Assembly: GCA_949987565.1 (NCBI GenBank)
Contig: OX465107.1
Coordinates: forward strand, 23,698,368-23,762,367
Reading direction: 5' to 3'
Source: Luidia sarsii
Lineage: Eukaryota > Echinodermata > Asteroidea > Paxillosida > Luidiidae
DNA: 64,000 nt
Shown here one piece after another: positions 1-11,516 of this stretch. The stretch's first letter is position 1. The number at the start of each line of letters is the position of its first letter. Made by a program: the position numbers and the translations under genes. The notes beneath the pieces are model-generated. The model saw nothing but the letters and a program-made list of their open reading frames with translations, was not told where the DNA came from and did not search any database.

Positions 1-985
1 AGATATCATTACCAGGAATGGGTGCATTCTCTGGATGTTCCTCCTTTTTTTCAAGATATTTAGTTTTCATCAATGTGGGGAAGATATCATTACCAGGAAT
101 GGGTGTATTCTCTGGATGTTCCTCCTTTTTGTCAAGATATTTAGTTTTCATCAATGTGGGGAAGATATCATTACCAGGAATGGGTGTATTCTCTGGATGT
201 TCCTCCTTTTTTTCAAGATATTTAGTTTTCATCAATGTGGGGAAGATATCATTACCAGGAATGGGTGCATTCTCTGGATGTTCCTCCTTTGTTTCAAGAT
301 ATTTAGTTTTCATCAAAGTGGGGAAGATATCATTACCAGGAATGGGTGCATTCTTTGGATGTTCCTCCTTTTTTTCAAGATATTTAGTTTTCATCAATGT
401 GGGGAAGATATCATTACCAGGAATGGGTGCATTCTCTGGATGTTCCTCCTTTTTTTCAAGATATTTAGTTTTCATCAAAGTGGGGAAGATATCATTACCA
501 GGAATGGGTGCATTCTCTGGATGTTCCTCCTTTTTTTCAAGATATTTAGTTTTCATCAATGTGGGGAAGATATCATTACCAGGAATGGGTGCATTCTCTG
601 GATGTTCCTCCTTTTTTTCAAGATATTTAGTTTTCATCAATGTGGGGAAGATATCATTACCAGGAATGGGTGCATTCTCTGGATGTTCCTCCTTTTTTTC
701 AAGATATTTAGTTTTCATCAAAGTGGGGAAGATATCATTACCAGGAATGGGTGCATTCTCTGGATGTTCCTCCTTTTTTTCAAGATATTTAGTTTTCATC
801 AATGTGGGGAAGATATCATTACCAGGAATGGGTGCATTCTCTGGATGTTCCTCCTTTTTGTCAAGATATTTAGTTTTCATCAATGTGGGGAAGATATCAT
901 TACCAGGAATGGGTGCATTCTCTGGATATTCCTTTTTTTTTTTTTTTAAGATATTTAGTTTTCATCAAAGTGGGGAAGACATCAT
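1..985. repeat. 81-bp minisatellite, about 12 copies, cut by the window edge
   Basis: The unit begins AGATATCATTACCAGG and returns every 81 bases. Copies differ at few sites: CAATGTGG or CAAAGTGG, a run of seven T or TTTTTGT, and CTCTGG or CTTTGG. Because 81 is a multiple of three, two plus-strand frames stay open through the whole array and look like 27-residue repeat proteins. I regard these as by-products of the repeat, since no splice or start signal supports them and the array sits in intron 2 of TEAD. The last copy (about 905-985) has drifted. Confidence 0.95.
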
Positions 986-1057
986 TCAGACTGTTGTTGA
1001 ACAAATAAGATGGGGTGGGGTGTATGAGCCACGTATTGGCTATGGCTGTGGCAACAG

Positions 1058-1538
1058 TAGGGCCGTTCCCAATACGAAAATAATCGCGATTTGAATCGAG
1101 ATTCAAAAAAACTTTTTTGGGGGGGTCGTGTCCACACAGGCCAAATAGTCGCGTCGCAAATAAACGTGAGCCGATTGCGGTTAGCATGTGGTCGCGCTGC
1201 GCAAGCGGGAATGGCGGGAATCGCTGATGAAAGTAAGCAAACCCTGTGCTGCACTTCCTGGCAGTAAGCTGCTGGCAGGAAATGCCATGCTTGCGCAATG
1301 CATCGTGGGCTTAAAAAAAAAAAAAACGGTGCGATTTGAGCGGAGCATTCCCACACACATCGCGTCGCAAATAAATGCTATTATTTGAAACTCTTAGTGG
1401 AGTCCAAATCGCGATTGAAAATCCCACTAATAATCGTGTTTATTGTGTCCCCACATGCCAAAAAAAGTGGAGTTTGAATCGCGATTCAAATCGCGATCCA
1501 AATAATCGCGTTTATTTGGTGTAGTGGGAACGGCCCTA
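1058..1538. mobile_element. MITE family B, full copy with TA flanks
   Basis: The ends are inverted repeats: GGGCCGTTCCCA on the left and TGGGAACGGCCC on the right, each flanked by TA, as expected for a TA target duplication. The interior is built from repeated AATCGCGATT and TTTGAATCGCGATT motifs in both orientations. There is no transposase. A second copy with the same ends lies at 21345-21830. TA duplication fits the Tc1/mariner group, but the superfamily is inferred from the flanks only. Confidence 0.75.
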
Positions 1539-1580
1539 GTGCAGCAGAAAAAGGGTCGACAACGAAATGCCGGATATTAA

Positions 1581-1641
1581 TAGGTTTGCGGTGACACCGT
1601 GTAAATTCTCTTTTGTGAGTATGTGTGGTTCTGAAAAGTCC
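1581..1641 (+). repeat. Dispersed repeat family 3, short copy
   Basis: Shares TAGGTTTGCGGTGACACC, then TCTCTTTTGTGAGT and TGTGGTTCTGAAAAG, with copies at 43901-44038 and 49861-49920. This copy stops soon after the GAAAAG motif. Confidence 0.65.
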
Positions 1642-2100
1642 AAAGCCCCCTAGTGCTAGCCATTGATTTGAAACCACCTTAGGATCAAGCCCTGCTTGGT
1701 CTGGGGCAAAGCAACATGAAACAAAGAGACCCCCCCCCCAGCCAAATATAACCCCACAAAACAGAGTGCAGACAGCAACCAAGAAAATAAATTCAAAAAA
1801 GCTCAATTAAAAGCAACATGTATAAACTCAAAAGAAAACATCTGCAGTGCTTTGTACTGTTCTATGAGCTATGCAGTATACAGGGAATAATTGGCATGGT
1901 TCATTCGGAGCCCAAAACATAAAAGGGAACAGTGAGCAGGAAGGCAGGGAACTAGACAATTACAACAGTAAATGCTTATCATCTTTTTCCCAGGTAGAAA
2001 TAGATTTTTACAAGCTTTTTTTTTCTTCTTCTTTTTTTTTTTTGGGGGGGGGGAGCTCATCGCTCATCAGTGCATCCTTTTGGATTCAAAAGCCATCACA

Positions 2101-2324
2101 ACATTTGTAACAATTTGTAACAATTTGTAACAATTTGTAACAATTTGTAACAATTTGTAACAATTTGTAACAATTTGTAACAATTTGTAACAATTTGTAA
2201 CAATTTGTAACAATTTGTAACAATTTGTAACAATTTGTAACAATTTGTAACAATTTGTAACAATTTGTAACAATTTGTAACAATTTGTAACAATTTGTAA
2301 CAATTTGTAACAATTTGTAACAAT
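2101..2324. repeat. 10-bp tandem array (CAATTTGTAA), 22 units
   Basis: Twenty-two nearly perfect head-to-tail copies of CAATTTGTAA. The open minus-strand frames through it are artefacts of a repeat without stop codons. Confidence 0.97.
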
Positions 2325-2490
2325 GTAACTTCAGCTGGTGAGACCCTCCAACACACATTGACTAAAACTGTGCAGACATTCCCCAGGGCGTCTTTTCAGT
2401 CTCTTGTACAGAACTTAAACTCTGATTTTCAAGACTTTGGGTGGTGTTTTTTCTGAGGTGCAAAAACAGCAAATAATACCTATCATATCT

Positions 2491-2809
2491 CAGGGCTGGA
2501 AATATCCACTAGACCGTGGACCGAGTCTAGTGATTTTAGCGTCGGTCTAGTGCTGAGTGTGACTGCACTGGACTGGCTGTCTAGTGACTTTTTTTCTTGC
2601 ACCATAAAGAAAATGGCACTCAAATATAACTTTGACTTTGACCTGTACAAGTAAAGAGAGCATTTTCTCACGGCATTCCTTTCACTGCGTGCAAAATTTG
2701 AGGTTTTTTATTTCTTTTTTATGGCACAGGTCTTGTAAAAATAGTTCAGGTCCAGTAGTCTTCAGTTACTAGACCTGTTGTAATTTTTTTTTCTGAAATT
2801 CAAGCCCTG
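2491..2809. mobile_element. hAT-like non-autonomous element
   Basis: Starts CAGGGCTGGAAAT and ends ATTCAAGCCCTG, an imperfect inverted pair of the CAGGG type seen in hAT transposons. The interior repeats GTCTAGTG and CTAGACC motifs. I could not find a clean 8-bp target duplication. A possible relative is at 54185-54494. Confidence 0.5.
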
Positions 2810-2928
2810 ATATTGCATATTGGTTTTTAACAAGAATCGATCAAAACAATGGAAAGAATCAAAGATTTGAGAACAGTGAAAAGGGAACAGCGTCACTCTC
2901 TGACACGTTGCAATGGCAACAACCTTAC

Positions 2929-2993
2929 CTGTTTCCTCGTTCTCGTCTTGCCCGTCCTCAGCTTGATGTAGCGGGCAATGAGCTCATTGCGAC
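2929..2993 (-). CDS. TEAD: TEAD/scalloped transcription factor, coding exon 2 (TEA domain helix 2)
   Basis: A 65-nt exon between a CTAG acceptor and a CAG|GTAAGG donor. It completes a split glycine codon and reads RNELIARYIKLRTGKTRTRK, then Q. This is the invariant middle of the TEA DNA-binding domain, including the basic stretch that follows helix 2. Phase matches exon 1 exactly (1 nt plus 2 nt). The recognition helix that follows in all TEAD proteins must lie on an exon outside the window. Confidence 0.96.
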
Positions 2994-5167
2994 CTAGAAA
3001 ATGAGCGCCAGAGGGAGGGGGGGGGAGAAAAAAAAATCATTTTCAAAGGGAAACAATTCATCTAGGGTAAGAAGAGAGGGGATAGGGAAAAAAACAAAAA
3101 CAACTCGGTTGTTTTATCGCCCTGATTCTGTCTAAAACGAAGGACAATTACTGCAAGCAGCACGTGCCCAAATAAATTGGACAGGTTAAATGGGGATGTG
3201 TACAAAATATAAAAACCCTCTGATGCAATTTTCTGGTGATTGGGATTCTTCTGGCAGCCTGTATGTTAGGTTGAGGTGGGGGGAGGGGCTCACTCATACT
3301 TGTAAACAGAGAATTTAATTATGTACAAGCGCACACGAATGACTCCTGCTGAAATTATTAAGCCATTTTATAATTCTCTGAAATTAAATTTCCATGGATG
3401 GGGTCCAGCTCTTCCATCCTTTGGAGAGGGAGAAAGTGAGAGAGGGAGACAGCAAAAACAGACAGAGGGACACTGAATAATCAATCCTCATGAAGTAGGC
3501 TGTCATCTGACCATTGTGTGCAATTCCTCCCATAGCATGCCAGTGTCAACACTCGGCACAAACCAATCCTTTCCGTCCCGCTATCTTTCCTCTATTTGTT
3601 TTTTTGTCCAGGGCTACCTGCACCCAGTACGCATTTCAAGAGAAGGCGCCAAACACCACAAGGAAAGGCAGACCAGCAGCCACCCAATGTGAGATGTCTA
3701 AAGTCACTTCATCACTGAGCTTTGTGCCTGATAAAAAGAATAAAGACCGTGCTTTTTTTATGATCAGAGTGGTGATATACAATGTACTTTGCATTATAAA
3801 AGAAAAACCTTTTCCTTTCTAATCGAGCGCCCTTTGTGTTTTTCCACATAGATTGATTTCTGTAATGAGAGGAGAGGAGAGATAAATGGATGAACTCTGC
3901 CGGTACACGCATCTAAGCAACATTTATCTTTAGCACATGCACTCTCATGAAAATGAAGGCACAAAAGAAGTTTCTTTGAGGGGAACAACAGGTACATACA
4001 TGTATCATCTTTTGCAGATTTTAATCTTAAAGAGAAAAAAAATGACAAAGCTTGGATTGCCAATCATCAATGACTGCAGAGCAAATGGATGCTATTAATA
4101 CCACTTCCTGGAACAGTGCATCTTTAAGGCAGACTATACACACAGACACTATCTTCCTGGGGTCATTATCATTGTATGACACTCACATGAAAGGCGATAC
4201 TCACTGCCCCTATCTGCAAATACTCATGTATTGTAGTATCACGTGAGGCAGTGTATACAATCAACAGACTACTCTGTGTGTTCATCTTAATGGGACAGTC
4301 AGTGTTCTTACAATTCCATCCCTGCAGCATTCCCAGTTCCCACCTGCATCCCCATTGCAGGACCTTCACATTCCCTGAAACTGACCCCCAGTCAAATATG
4401 CACGGACCGAGTCTCACGGACAGACGGTGGCACCGGGCTTAGGTGGCACAACACCTCAGATCTCAGCACAGTTCATCGTACAGCCCACTGTAGGTGGCAG
4501 GGGACATGACCACCCTCCACAGACCATCCCCTCTGACCTCCGTGCAATTGTGTGCAAACAGGCCCGCTTATTGCGTTCTTCTTGACAGACTGTAGATGAG
4601 GTGGACTGTGCTGTGCTGTGCCCGGCTACAGCACACGCACTGACACAAACAGTATGGTTCAGGGCAGCTTAGTCGGTGCAGGTATACATCTACAATGTAC
4701 AATCCAATGGGGCATGGGTTTAGCTATGATTTGGAAATCCATTAGGGTGTCCCATCTTGTTGAGAGCTGAAACCAAACAGGAGTGCCCAAATTGTTCATC
4801 CGAGTGATTTTTCACAAATTCTGTTAGGCTGCCTGCCACGTGAAAGTGTTGAGGCAGGCTATCAAACCGGAACCCTGAGGCTACAACCACAGGGGTGGGT
4901 TGAATCGGGCTTCAAAGCGCAGGAGCGGGAATCAAATTTTATGGATCAGAATTGGATTAAATCATAACGTGCCAACTACAGGGCGCTCTGGTTTTCAGAT
5001 CAAGATTACAAGACGTCTGTAATATCCTTTGTTTGAGGGCAGTATGGTATATAATGGGTCACTGACATATAGAGTGTGTTGGGGCTCCACCACAGGTAGG
5101 TCCCCTACTTGTACAATTAGGCCAATCTTTGTGTTGCAAATGTACAATTTTGAGAGTCCAGTGACAT

Positions 5168-5360
5168 AAGGTGCGTTCCCACTAGCATGAAAAAGCGCTA
5201 TCAAATGTTTGATTTTTGAATCACAATTCAATAATCAATTTATTTTATTTGTGCATGAATGCTAAAATCTCACTAATACTGGTACTTGCAATTCAACTTG
5301 CTATCCAAATCGCACTTCTTCTTGCGATTTTTTGGCAAGGTTTTGTGTGTGTAAACGCTA
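5168..5360. mobile_element. Degenerate family B MITE fragment
   Basis: Contains a GTGCGTTCCCACTAG end followed by TTTGATTTTTGAATCACAATTCA and TCCAAATCGCA motifs in the same order as the full copies at 1058 and 21345. The right end is not clear. Confidence 0.35.
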
Positions 5361-7455
5361 TCGAAAAGAGAAAATTTAAAAGTTACACCCTACAAATCAG
5401 TGCATGCAGAAAAACGTCCGCACTGTAACCAGCTGTTTATCTCTACATGGCTATGCACAAAACGTACACGTATATTGTAGTTTGCAAACCAAGCATGTGC
5501 AGTCGGGGAAAGTGCCTCCGGGTGGATCACATTCAAGGCATGCACAGTCCTTTGTGATATAATACGCCCGATTGTCTTATCATGAGCCTGAGACCTGAAC
5601 AATCAACACAACCTGATTCAGAGACACTTATTGTCATTCAAACACCCTTTCCTACATAGTACATGCATGTATTTCACTTTCATGCTCAAGGTTGAGTTAC
5701 AAACATATTGATACTCAGTACTTTTTGTACGTCTTACATTCTGACCACATCAACAGTCGTGTAAGTATGCTGTCCAAAAAAAAAACCCACGTCCATTGTC
5801 TCATTTGATGGCATTAATACCTTCAGTGGTCGTGAACCTTCAGTCTGAACTACGCATGCACGTTTCAGCCATTTCTCTACTTAAGACCTTTATTCTTCCG
5901 ACACTGAATTGCCACGCTGACATATTATCTTAACCTTGCCTTTCTGCCGCTATCTGACTTAATGACAGTCTACCGCAATATGGCTCAATGCAAGTGACAA
6001 GCCCATCCTTGTCTCCAACAATGACCGACCTGCTAAAAAGGGAGGTAGACCTCTAATTTGTTGTCACGTTTCCTCGGAGCACCCATACCATAACAACGTC
6101 TACTGGGGTCACTTCAATCATGGAGCAAACGAAGACAAACATATCTGAGGAGAAGCTGAGATAATAAAGCAAACCAATCATCGATGCATTGGTCTGATTC
6201 AATTTTGTCCAATAGCAGTAGAAGAACACAGCGATACATGGGCAATGAATATTGGCACATCCACTCCAAAGTCTACTGAGAATTCATCTGCACACACAGC
6301 TTCAATCTCAGTGGCAGTGCCAGGGAGAACATTTCTTCTTCCTTTTTTTAACGGACGGCCAGAAAAAGAAAGAAAAAAACCTGGAATGATGACAAGCAGG
6401 GGCCTAGCCTGGGTTTGTCAACAATCAAGAGAGAGAGAAGGGGTAGGGGGAGAGGTATGGCATATCACAGACAGCACTCGCGCAGAGAAATAACAAAATG
6501 CACAGCTCCAGCCAGTCAAATACCCAACACAGACCCCATCCACTTCCCCGGGTCAGCTGGGGAATCCAACTGCCAATAAAGATTTATTAACTGTCACTTT
6601 ATACATGGGAAGATGATTCCACTCCAGTCTCTGTGGAGTGGGACATGATAACCTGGCCGTAAACACACAAATGCTAGACTCCGTTGATCCCTTGCATTTC
6701 GGTGGTTGGTTTTTTTCTTTCTCTTAGACTGGACCGTTCCCATGGGGAAGTCCGTGGAGATTCCTGCTGGAAATTTTTCCATTGATTTGGAGGGTGCCCT
6801 GATGTTATTTTTATCATTTCCAGAGAGCAACATTTCTTTTTCAGATGATACTAAAGTAAAAAAAAAAAAAAAAAAAAAAACGACCCAAAACCCTGTAATT
6901 TGCATTGGTGAGAGTCATATCAACACACAGGACATTAGGAAAGAGCCAAGAGGAAGAAAATAAACATGGCACAAATACCGTAGTGCAAATTGAAAGTTCC
7001 GGCCTGGGGCACATTTCAGGGGATGGAATGACAGGGTACATTTGCCAGGGGAGGAGCATATTTCAAACATCAATTTATTGGATTTATATATTCTGTGATT
7101 AATGATGTGAGGGAGTCATTATATGTATGTATACATGCACACCACATTTCCTCTTTAGATTATTTATTGGAGTAGTAACAGCAGTTCTTAGGGCATCTGC
7201 ATGTAGCTGCCGCGTCCCCAGCATTCTCTAACTAAAACTTCACATCTTCCCCCTCTTGTCACTAATCCCTACCCTATGCCTTGCCCTTCTCTTTGATCTT
7301 TCCCCCTCCTCTCACTAATCCCTACCCTACTCCTTGCCCTTCCCTTTGATCTCTCCCTACCAGCTTCACTCTTTGTCCTTTGTTTCTCATCCGTGTCCTA
7401 TTCACTCTCTCCCCCCTCCTCTGTGTACATGTATCTGTTTTGTCCTTGTCTCTCT

Positions 7456-7569
7456 GCCTTTGAGAAAGGTCCTGCTAGGATCGAAACGTCAGGCCACCTA
7501 AATTTTAAGATTTACATTTTGGTAATTTTAGTTAGTATTAAAGCAGTTTGCAACATTTTTGTATATCAA
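7456..7569 (+). mobile_element. Dispersed repeat family 1 (retroelement-like end), full copy
   Basis: About 110 bp beginning GCCTTTGAGAAAGGTCCTGC, then AGGATCGAAACGTCAGGCC, then TTTACATTTTGGTAATTTTA, ending GCAACATTTTTGTATATC. The first part folds as a six-pair stem GGTCCT / AGGATC around GCT. Other copies: 44201 (+), 46335 (+, short), 48481 (-, short), 51602-51800 (inverted pair) and 52469 (-). Confidence 0.85.
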
Positions 7570-10500
7570 CTTAAACTACACAAGTTCACAACGACTTTAG
7601 AAGGCAAAAAACCAAAAAAACCAAAAGCAAAACAAAACCACGCGAGAAGGATCAGGCAAAGATTTTGCGTCCAGACCCTGCAACCTGAAAACAGTGCTAA
7701 AGTGGTAATAAGGGCTTCCCCAGGGGTGTGATGCATTATCCGACAAAGTGTGGTCGAAAACTGCCAACACGGGGCACGCTCTCTTCCTGTTTGGCAAGTC
7801 AAACTCAAAGTCACAGCAGATAGATACTCTCCTGACTACCGTCTTCCTTTTGCCTTTTTTAATTATCTCCGTCATTTCTCTCTTTATTTTATAGGACAAG
7901 AAGTCACAGGATCTCATCTCGCATTCCAGCTAGGTGCCAATAATGGGGAAGCCAAACAAACAGGTTTGCATCCTGTGGGGCATCTGAAGAGACAATGGGA
8001 GCATAAATCTGACAGCTTTTATTTCCTCTCTCAGAATCAACGAGATCAGATAAATTCCCTCATCTACTCCTCCTCCTTCTCCCTAAGCGCCCCCCCCCCC
8101 AATCCCCACCCACCCACCCCCCATCCCATCACCCTCCTTCTCTCCCGAGTTGAAGGTGAAGACAAGGGGCAATGAAGAAATATTGTGGCCACGGGGCATT
8201 ACCGGTAAGTGAGGCTGGGGCAGGTTGGGGCAGAGGCCGGCGACAAATCCGTGGAAGTAGTCTAATAAGACTACGCAAATGAAGATTTAAACGACCTTCC
8301 TCTCGGGTGATTTATTATTCGAAGACAAGGCCCCGCAGGTCATGGGTTGTCAAGTTAAACGAGCGCTCACCAATAATTTCACAAGTAGATGGAAAAGTCA
8401 AGATGGATAAATCAAACGGAAAAAAATATATACACAAAGCATTACTGATGGAACAACTGTCCCTGTGAGCCTTTGAAAAGGGGAAGGGTGATTTTTCCCA
8501 AAAGAGCTACTTCACCGACACACTGCTTTGAGATTTGTACAGAAACTGCTTTTTTGGCCATTTTTTTTTTTTGGGGGGGGTTTGTTTGGGGGTTTCAAAC
8601 CAATTTGAAACAAACATTGCCCATGTTGCAGAACTGGACTGTAGCCAGAGGGGTGGAAATCACTAAGATCAGAAAATGTAATTTTGTTTTCGTCTTAAAA
8701 AAATGCAGAGAAGAGACCCACTGCACACATTATACGGGAAGTAGTTTTGAAAGGTAGTGTAACATTTTGTGAAATGAAAATGATCAAAGAATGCACTTCT
8801 TTCATCTTAAAAAAGGCACAGTTGAAGTAATTTTGACGGGTTGCAGCAGTGTTGAAATAATATCTATTTGTGACAAAAATTAAAATTTTAACTTTTATAG
8901 GTACAAAAATGTTGTGTAACACATTTTAAGCAAGGTTTAACATGGCTTGACACTGACAAGAGAAGAAAAAAAACAGTACTAAGCTCAGCTTTTCTGCAAA
9001 TGACTCTGCCAGATCATCTCATATTATCAGTGGCCACGACAACACTAGCATTTCCTGTCTCTGCCATAACATCTGTCCCAGGGAAGCTTGAGCCTTGATA
9101 CCAAGTGCAGGGCTCTTGTCTGGCTGTGATGGGATCTGCCCGACCATACCTAAATCCAACCACGGAGGAAGATGCAACCAATGATGCCGGAAAGCCACTC
9201 TTTTTTTAACACCCATGCTCTGCTTTATCGACTGCCAACTCTTCAAGTATTTTTGCCGTTTTCTTCTATAGGTAATCTCTAGATGCGAAGCGGTGGGGGA
9301 GGGGTGAGAGGGCAGGGAGGGGGAAGCAGGTGAAACCACTTATGTAGAAGCATGAGCAACAGTGTGTTCGACTGACGAAAGATTTCGGCCCTGCTGAAAA
9401 TAGAGAAGCAGTTTCCACAGTCACAGTACAGAGTACACATAAGACATGTACGGTATGTACCATAGCTATAAGGTAATATTTCTTCAGACTTGTTTTTCGT
9501 GTGTTGTTATAATGCAAACCACTCATAGCCTGCCAGGTAATCACATTTTTTCCCTATCGGTTTCAAACTCAAACCAAAGCCAACTCATTAAGACATAAAA
9601 CGAGCTGAATTGTTTTTCATTGTTAAAAGCGACGGGCAAAATCTCCAGGAAATCCGAATGAAAAAAAAATCAAAAAAAATCTGAATTTTCTTTCTCTCTT
9701 TTTTCCCATCTTTGCCCCTCTCTCTCTCTCTCACTTTCGACGAGTGCATCACATCAAATCCAGCACTTCCTTTGTTGCTAGGCAGCATCCAAATAATCAT
9801 GGAAAGAGATTGGATAAAAACAGCTTCTCCACGTGGTTAAGTACACTACAAGTGCGGTCACTGACCCTAGATGTGAGGACGTCTCTCCATTTGTGCCGGT
9901 AGCTGGACAGGAGGGGGCAGGGGGCTACAGTCTCCCTACATCAGCGACGGGCGGATATCGCACCGGGACCGTGCAGCGCTGCACATGTTGCACCAATGTG
10001 CAGAGTGCAGCTGACTGATCCACTCACACCGGCTGTATCAAGCTCTGTCCTAACATTACAACATACCAGATGTCGTAACAAGTGCATTTTCCGGGTCCCA
10101 TTTTCATTCAAAGCAGTACTATGGGGCCGGGGGATATTGTATTAAATTCATTATCATTATGGGCTTTGATACCGCACACTGGTTTGCTATTGTGTGTTTT
10201 TTAACAAGCAGTAAAGCAGTAAGTTCCCATCCTAACAGGACTTTTCTCAAAGGCAGAAAGCATTTCTGAACAACTCTGAACAACTCTTCCATCCTAGAAC
10301 TTGTTCCTAAGTAAACTGCACTCTTTCCCCCTTTACTGGCAATGCAAGCTCCACCCATCCATGCTCATTACCAAAGTTGTGATTTTTTTTTTAATGAAGA
10401 CTCCAACCATTAGTGTTTCATCTTGAAGATAGTTCATCTGAGCGGCTAAGATCATCCATCAGACCATGAGCAGACTAATTTCTAGTAATTTGTAACATTT

Positions 10501-10974
10501 TGTTTTACTTCATCTAGGGTCAGTTTTTCATCACTTTGTATTCCATCACACAGACATTTTTACGAAACCCATCGTGTGTTGGTGTCTGTAGTACCAAGGT
10601 AAGGTACATGTATATGTGTACATGTGAGGTAGTTTCCTTAGTTTAACAACATGTAAGGAATGCAACGATGCGTAATTGCGTATTGCTTTTCTGCAGCATC
10701 ACTTCCCATGACTCCTGTCATATTTACCCTAAGAAATAATTCCTTCATTTGTCTGACATGCTTGATCCACTTCAGTTGTTGTTTTTCCACCAACTGGACC
10801 ACTGCCTTCTGTAGAGCTGAAGGAGTGGGGAGAGAATGAAGGGAAGGGATAAGATATCTACCTGCCTTTGCCCAAGGAATTTCTCTGAGGGTAATAAAAA
10901 AAAAACCAGCCAGATGGAAAGAGGTGTAAAGTAACTGACGAGTGACAGCCAGACCACTGAGGACTTGGGGTGAG

Positions 10975-11516
10975 AACGGAGGGAGGAGAGGGAGGGAGGA
11001 GGGAGGGGGAGGGAGGAGGGAGGAGGGAGGAGGGATGGGGAGGGGAGGGGAGAGAGGGAGGGGAGGAGGGATAAGGGAGGGGAAGGGAGGGGAATGGAGG
11101 GGAGGGAAGGGGAGGGGAGGAGGGAGGAGGGATGAGGGATGAGGGAGGAGGGAGGAGGGAGGAGGGAGGAGGGAGGAGGGAGGAGGGAGGATGGAGGAGG
11201 GAGGAGGGAGGAGGGAGGAGGGATGGGGAGGGGAGGGGAGGGGAATGGAGGGGAGGGAAGGGGAGGGGAGGAGGAAGGAGGGAGGAGGGATGAGGGATGA
11301 GGGAGGAGGGAGGAGGGAGGAGGGAGGAGGGAGGAGGGAGGAGGGAGGAGGGAGGAGGGAGGAGGGAGGAGGGAGGAGGGAGGAGGGAGGAGGGAGGAGG
11401 GATGGGGAGGGGAGGGGAGAGAGGGAGGGGAGGAGGGATAAGGGAGGGGAGGGGAGGGGAGGAGGGATGGGGAGAAGAGGGGAGGGAGGGAGGAGGGATA
11501 ATGGAGGGGAGGGAGA
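10975..11516 (+). repeat. Polypurine minisatellite (GGAGGGA unit, 7 bp)
   Basis: About 540 bp with almost no pyrimidines on the plus strand. The basic unit is GGAGGGA, broken by larger blocks carrying ATGGGGAGGGGAGGGG that recur near 11033, 11222 and 11402, so there is a higher-order repeat. Mirror symmetry and many GGG runs make triplex or G-quadruplex structure plausible. The proline-rich and glycine/glutamate-rich open frames on both strands are artefacts. Confidence 0.95.

Larger units (their letters stand above)
1..2928 (-). other. TEAD intron 2 (5' part within the window)
   Basis: No coding exon of TEAD is visible to the left of the 2929 donor. The next expected exon, encoding the recognition helix of the TEA domain, was looked for in the minus strand and not found. 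The intron holds the 81-bp minisatellite, the family B MITE, a 10-bp array, a hAT-like element and short A and T runs (for example 1313-1325). Confidence 0.75.

Noticed and set aside
2067..2358. Minus-strand CYKLLQIVTN-type repeat frames
   Set aside because: They are translations of the 10-bp CAATTTGTAA array.
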